Origin: Caldifarciminota bacterium
GTDB taxonomy: Bacteria > Hydrothermota > Tepidihabitantia > SM23-42
Direction of reading: 5' to 3'
Assembly (NCBI GenBank): GCA_020353055.1
Contig: CP070686.1
Span: 1,420,738 to 1,478,843 of the forward strand
DNA length: 58,106 nucleotides
In this document: positions 55,263-58,106 of the stretch, one piece after another
How the letters are laid out: each line of letters opens with the position of its first letter
Numbering within the stretch: the stretch's first letter is position 1
Position numbers and translations under genes: made by a program
Notes under the pieces: model-generated
The model's input: the letters and a program-made list of their open reading frames with translations, nothing else
What the model was told of the DNA's origin: nothing
Database searches by the model: none

Positions 55263-56324
55263 TTATCTGACGACTACCTTACCGGTAGTGTATACACTAT
55301 TGCTCTCGAAACGATACAGATACACACCGGCGCTGACGCGTGCATCGTTAACATTCCGCAAATTCCACTCCACGGCCTCTTCGTTACCAGAAGCAACACC
55401 GTTGAGGGTACGGATTTTTCTGCCGGTGATATCAAAGAAATTAATCTGATACCGCTCGCCATTCGGCAGCGTGAACGAAAATCTCGTGCCGTTCACGCAC
55501 GGGTTGGGAGTGGGTGTAATGCTGATCCCTGCTACACTCGCATTTCCGTATTCAGCAACACCGAGTTCAGTGATATCAAGTTTCGCACCCTGCCAAACCT
55601 CGATAATCGTATCCGGTTGCAGTGCGGTATCCTGTATAAAAGCAAAGAACTGAATCTTTTCAGAGTTCCAGGTGGTGCCGAGAGTGAAATCGTAACTGAC
55701 AGTCACCGAATCGCCTGCCGGTATCGTGACTTCGTCGCCAATCCAATCCGGTATGTAGTCGCGCGCGACATTGTTATGCCACAGGTCACCATTAGGTGCC
55801 GGTTGATATATGCTGTCCTCAACTACCACGAGGATGACGTTACCGGTTAGCGGGTCGTTCGAATCGTTGCGGAATTGCGTATAGACAGTCCCAGTGCCTT
55901 CTGCAGGAATCCAGTCGCCCCACATCGTAGTGGTAAAAGAAGATGGTACGGCCATACGAGTTGCGATTTTAGTCGACCACTGAGAATATGAATAACTCCC
56001 CCGTTTGTCGCCATCGATCCAAAGCCAGGGTGTTGCATAGTACCAACCATTGTTGTACCAGTATGGGGGTGGATATGAATACCAGCGACTGTGCGCTTCA
56101 GCAGTACCCAATGGATAGCTTGTATAGACGTGCATCTCAATTGCAGCAACATGGTCTGGATTATTTATGGCTATTTGGGCCAGTGCACCACTGGCCGGGT
56201 TACACGACCCTCAGCCCTCAGAATATGCGTATTCGCAGACAACGACTCTTTCCGCTGCGAATGCAGTTGTGAGTATACCAAGCCCAAGGATCAGGCTGAG
56301 TAAGAATCTGGTATTGATGTGCAT
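55263..56324 (-). CDS. Predicted T9SS-exported selenoprotein: Omp28-like thioredoxin fold (U-G-S-C)
   Basis: From ATG 56324, a signal peptide (HINTRFLLSLILGLGILTTAFA) is followed by ERVVVCEYAYSEG, an in-frame TGA at codon 38 (56211-56213), then GSCNPASGALAQIAINN. The U-G-S-C stands where relatives have C-x-x-C. The rest is open to 55263: thioredoxin-like strands with the LWIDGD block, an Ig-like beta-sandwich (WGDWIPAEGTGTVYTQFRND) and a T9SS-type C-terminal domain (PTPNPCVNGTRFSF, GVYLYRFES). Total 353 residues with U. GGAGG precedes the ATG. Middle gene of the operon; paralog of the next gene upstream. Confidence 0.85.
56178..56196 (-). promoter_or_regulatory. SECIS-like stem-loop (GGCCAGT / ACTGGCC, loop GGTGC)
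   Basis: Perfect 7-pair stem (extendable to 8 with a GTG loop). The loop starts 22 nt after the TGA. The same stem, slightly shortened, follows the TGA of the paralog. Confidence 0.8.
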
Positions 56325-56340
56325 AGCACCTCCTTATTTT

Positions 56341-57405
56341 TTATCTAACTATAACCTTACCAGTAGCATAAATATCGCTACTTTCGATACGGTAGAGATA
56401 TACACCGGCGCTGACGCGGGTGTCGTTATCATTCCGCAAATTCCACTCCACGGTTTGTTCGTTGCCAGAAGCAGTGCCGTTGAGGGTGCGGATTTTTCTG
56501 CCGGTGACATCATAGAAATCGATATTATACCGCTCTCCTGCCGGCAGCGTGAATGAAAATCTGGTGCCGTTTATACAGGGATTCGGAGTAGGTGTAATAT
56601 TCGCCGCTGCTACATTTGTATTTTCAAATTCTTCGATGCCGAGTTCGGTGATATTGAGCATCCCGCCCTGCCATATTTCTTTTGCGGAATCTGCTGGATT
56701 CATAGTAGGATTCTGGATCCATGCAACGAATTCTATCATATCCGGATTCCAAGCTGTACCGAGGGTAAAGCTGCGGCCCAGTATTACTGAGTCGCCGGCC
56801 GGTATGGAAATACTCTCGCCGGCTTGCGTTGGTAGATAGTCACGTGCTACGTGGTTGTGCCATTGGTCACCGTTTGGCGTTGGCTGATATATACTGTCCT
56901 CGGTTACCACGAAGTATGCGAGTCCGTTGATGGTTTCGGTCGTGTCGTTTCGGAATTGTGCGTATATTGTACCGGTGCTTTGTGCGGGAATCCAATCGCC
57001 CCACATAGTGATAGTCAGTGGTGCGTCTATCAACATGCGATTCTGAATCGAATCATTCCAGTAATTATAACCTGTAGTACCCTTATCTCCATCAAACCAT
57101 AAATAGGGCGTATAATATCCCCATGAGCTGCCTGACCAGACCGGCGCAGGATAGTTATACATACGCTGGAGAGCCTCGGCACAGTACATGCCATAGGCAT
57201 TGTTAACCACGTGCATTTCAATGAGAGTGACTTGGAGGGGATTGTTTATTTCTATTTGTGCCAGTGTACCACTGGCTGCAGTACATGAACCTCAGGTTTC
57301 CTGGTATAATTCTTCGCAGACCACGACTCTTTCGGCTGCAAATGCGGTAGTAAGCATACCCAACCCCACTAACAGGCTGAGCAAGAACCTGATATTGGTG
57401 TGCAT
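56341..57405 (-). CDS. Predicted T9SS-exported selenoprotein: Omp28-like thioredoxin fold, first gene of the operon
   Basis: Tandem paralog of the gene at 55263-56324, sharing the signal peptide, position 38 for the TGA (57292-57294) and the sequence after it (GSCTAASGTLAQIEINN). Before the TGA it reads ERVVVCEELYQET. The downstream part has the LWFDGD block, an Ig-like sandwich and a T9SS-type domain (PTPNPCINGTRFSF, GVYLYRIES). Total 354 residues with U. Start ATG 57405 after AAGAAGGAGG. The two copies have diverged clearly at the protein level but keep the TGA, the downstream Cys41 and the stem. Confidence 0.85.
57260..57276 (-). promoter_or_regulatory. SECIS-like stem-loop (GCCAGT / ACTGGC, loop GGTAC)
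   Basis: Six pairs (7 with a GTA loop), loop beginning 22 nt after the TGA. Geometry is the same as in the paralog at 56178-56196. Confidence 0.78.
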
Positions 57406-57428
57406 AGCGCCTCCTTCTTATTTCATAA

Positions 57429-57456
57429 ATTATAGCGTAATCACTTACCGTGTCAA
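57429..57456 (-). promoter_or_regulatory. Promoter of the three-gene selenoprotein operon
   Basis: Minus strand TTGACA (57451-57456), 16-nt spacer, TATAAT (57429-57434), with a leader of about 17 nt containing GGAGG before ATG 57405. Confidence 0.82.
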
Positions 57457-57514
57457 GTCTTTTGACCTGCATGCCACAGGTGCTATGTATGGGTAGGGCT
57501 GGGTCTGGTCCCCG

Positions 57515-57580
57515 TCAGACAAAATCCGAAATCCAAAGCAATTTCAAAGCACGAATACCAAATCCAAAACCAACACTGTA
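57515..57580. repeat. Degenerate AAATCC-type intergenic repeat
   Basis: The words AAAATCCGAAATCCAAAG, AATACCAAATCC and similar recur in 57520-57572; this is a common degenerate intergenic pattern of environmental bacterial genomes. No gene here. Confidence 0.45.
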
Positions 57581-57620
57581 AGGCAGGGCTTGAGCCATAG
57601 GTAAACGGACTAAGGGTATC

Positions 57621-57648
57621 TTGACACAGCATCTGTCCGGGTTATCAT
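57621..57648 (+). promoter_or_regulatory. Promoter of the C25-like gene
   Basis: TTGACA (57621-57626), 16-nt spacer, TATCAT (57643-57648). It is divergent from the selenoprotein operon promoter, about 165 bp away. Confidence 0.7.
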
Positions 57649-57649
57649 T

Positions 57650-57675
57650 CTTCGGAATACATGAGTATTCCGAAG
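57650..57675 (+). promoter_or_regulatory. Perfect inverted repeat at the transcription start of the C25-like gene
   Basis: CTTCGGAATAC (57650-57660) and GTATTCCGAAG (57665-57675): 11-bp perfect arms around ATGA. It begins directly after the -10 box, so it spans the expected start of transcription. Operator for a dimeric regulator or a 5' hairpin. Confidence 0.6.
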
Positions 57676-57704
57676 GTAGATACGTCACAAAATGGAGGAT
57701 TTGC

Positions 57705-58106
57705 ATGGAGAATTCGCATTTTGTAATTGCAGCAATGTTTCACAGACCAAGGTATATTATGTTGGCCCTAACTGCAGTATTTTGTTTGATGAATCATGGA
57801 TACGCATCACCGAAAAGAACCCTGGTTTCTTCCGTTGATGTACTTTCTCAAAGTGTTTCCGGAGTAGAATTGACGTTTAAACTGGGGGAAATTACGGTCG
57901 AGAGTACCGACGTCAATGCTATCACAATGAAAACATATGGTGCGGCGGGTCTTTTGCCTGTGCTCCAGGCTGGTGCGCCCAGTTTGGGTGGTGCGACGCG
58001 TTATGTGGCGGTGCCGCAGGGGGCGCGGGTTGAGGTCGTGTTATTGGATTATCGGACCGAGGTTTACCAGGGGGTTGAGGTCTTGCCGGCGCCGAACATT
58101 CCATTA
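57705..58106 (+). CDS. Gingipain-like (C25 family) protein, N-terminal part
   Basis: Partial frame running off the window, 134 codons seen. A long signal region (MFHRPRYIMLALTAVFCLMN, residues 11-30) is followed by a domain matching C25 gingipain propeptides: GAPSLGGATRYVAVPQGARVE and a PAPN block near the end. C25 enzymes are caspase-like cysteine proteases (gingipains, PorU), common T9SS cargo or T9SS sortase. The catalytic domain is not in the window. ATG 57705 follows GGAGG by 6 nt. Confidence 0.72.
   Translation, partial: MENSHFVIAAMFHRPRYIMLALTAVFCLMNHGYASPKRTLVSSVDVLSQSVSGVELTFKLGEITVESTDVNAITMKTYGAAGLLPVLQAGAPSLGGATRYVAVPQGARVEVVLLDYRTEVYQGVEVLPAPNIPL

Noticed and set aside
50355..57405. 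TGA reassigned to Trp or Gly (codes 4 or 25)
   Set aside because: Many genes in the window stop at TGA (dxs, GNAT, the glycosyltransferase at 8267) with tight ATGA overlaps, and TGA occurs only once in each of the five genes, always before a stem-loop.
50355..57405. Nonsense mutations or pseudogenes
   Set aside because: Five independent genes would need a single TGA each, no frameshift and intact domains before and after; the hairpins and paralog conservation also argue against it.

Overview
The window most resembles a genome fragment from an uncultured bacterium of the FCB-like/WOR-3 ('Stahlbacteria') type. Reasons: a SprA-like type IX secretion (T9SS) translocon gene, secreted proteins ending in T9SS-type sorting domains, lsrF/DhnA-type aldolase, many outer-membrane barrels, and compact operons with ATGA overlaps. 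The phylum is an inference; no rRNA gene is present. TGA is an ordinary stop for many genes here (for example dxs and the lsrF-like gene).

Layout. 1-5.1 kb (minus): a small ATP-dependent DNA ligase and an rpsA-mtaB-miaB operon. 5.2-20.2 kb: a cyclophilin lipoprotein, envelope and sugar genes, ispA-dxs, the 1797-residue SprA-like protein, an M28 peptidase/glutaminyl-cyclase-like protein, a ComEA-like protein and pepA. 20.3-29 kb (plus): an aminotransferase, then an envelope run (acyltransferase, dut, glycosyltransferase, MFS, polysaccharide deacetylase), TPR, CDF transporter, GNAT and racemase. 29.2-33.9 kb: a four-gene two-component cassette. 34-48 kb: small metabolic genes, an M48 protease with zinc ribbons, a LolA-like/ABC/barrel operon, an LsrF-like aldolase, an alcohol dehydrogenase, enolase, and a membrane ferredoxin.

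48.3-57.4 kb (minus) is the most unusual part. Five consecutive reading frames (50355-51065, 51162-53123, 53347-55248, 55263-56324, 56341-57405) are each interrupted by one in-frame TGA and otherwise continue without a break. Each TGA is followed 17-21 nt later by a perfect or nearly perfect stem with a G-rich tip (GGA, GGTC, GGTC, GGTGC, GGTAC), the geometry of a bacterial SECIS element. Three are thioredoxin-like/Omp28-like proteins with U-x-x-C in place of C-x-x-C; two are large beta-sandwich proteins with the TGA at a homologous position. Four end in T9SS-type C-terminal domains and the fifth is a predicted lipoprotein. I read this as an exported selenoprotein cluster, most of it T9SS cargo. 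At the right edge begins a gingipain-like (C25) protein with its own promoter.

Regulation. Almost every promoter I could find is TTGAC(A/T/G), a 16-nt (occasionally 17-nt) spacer, then a TATAAT-like box. At seven genes the -10 box ends only 5-6 nt before the start codon, so these transcripts should be leaderless. Genes with longer leaders carry a strong GGAGG. Intergenic gaps hold degenerate repeats, notably arrays of TAACG every 9 bp.
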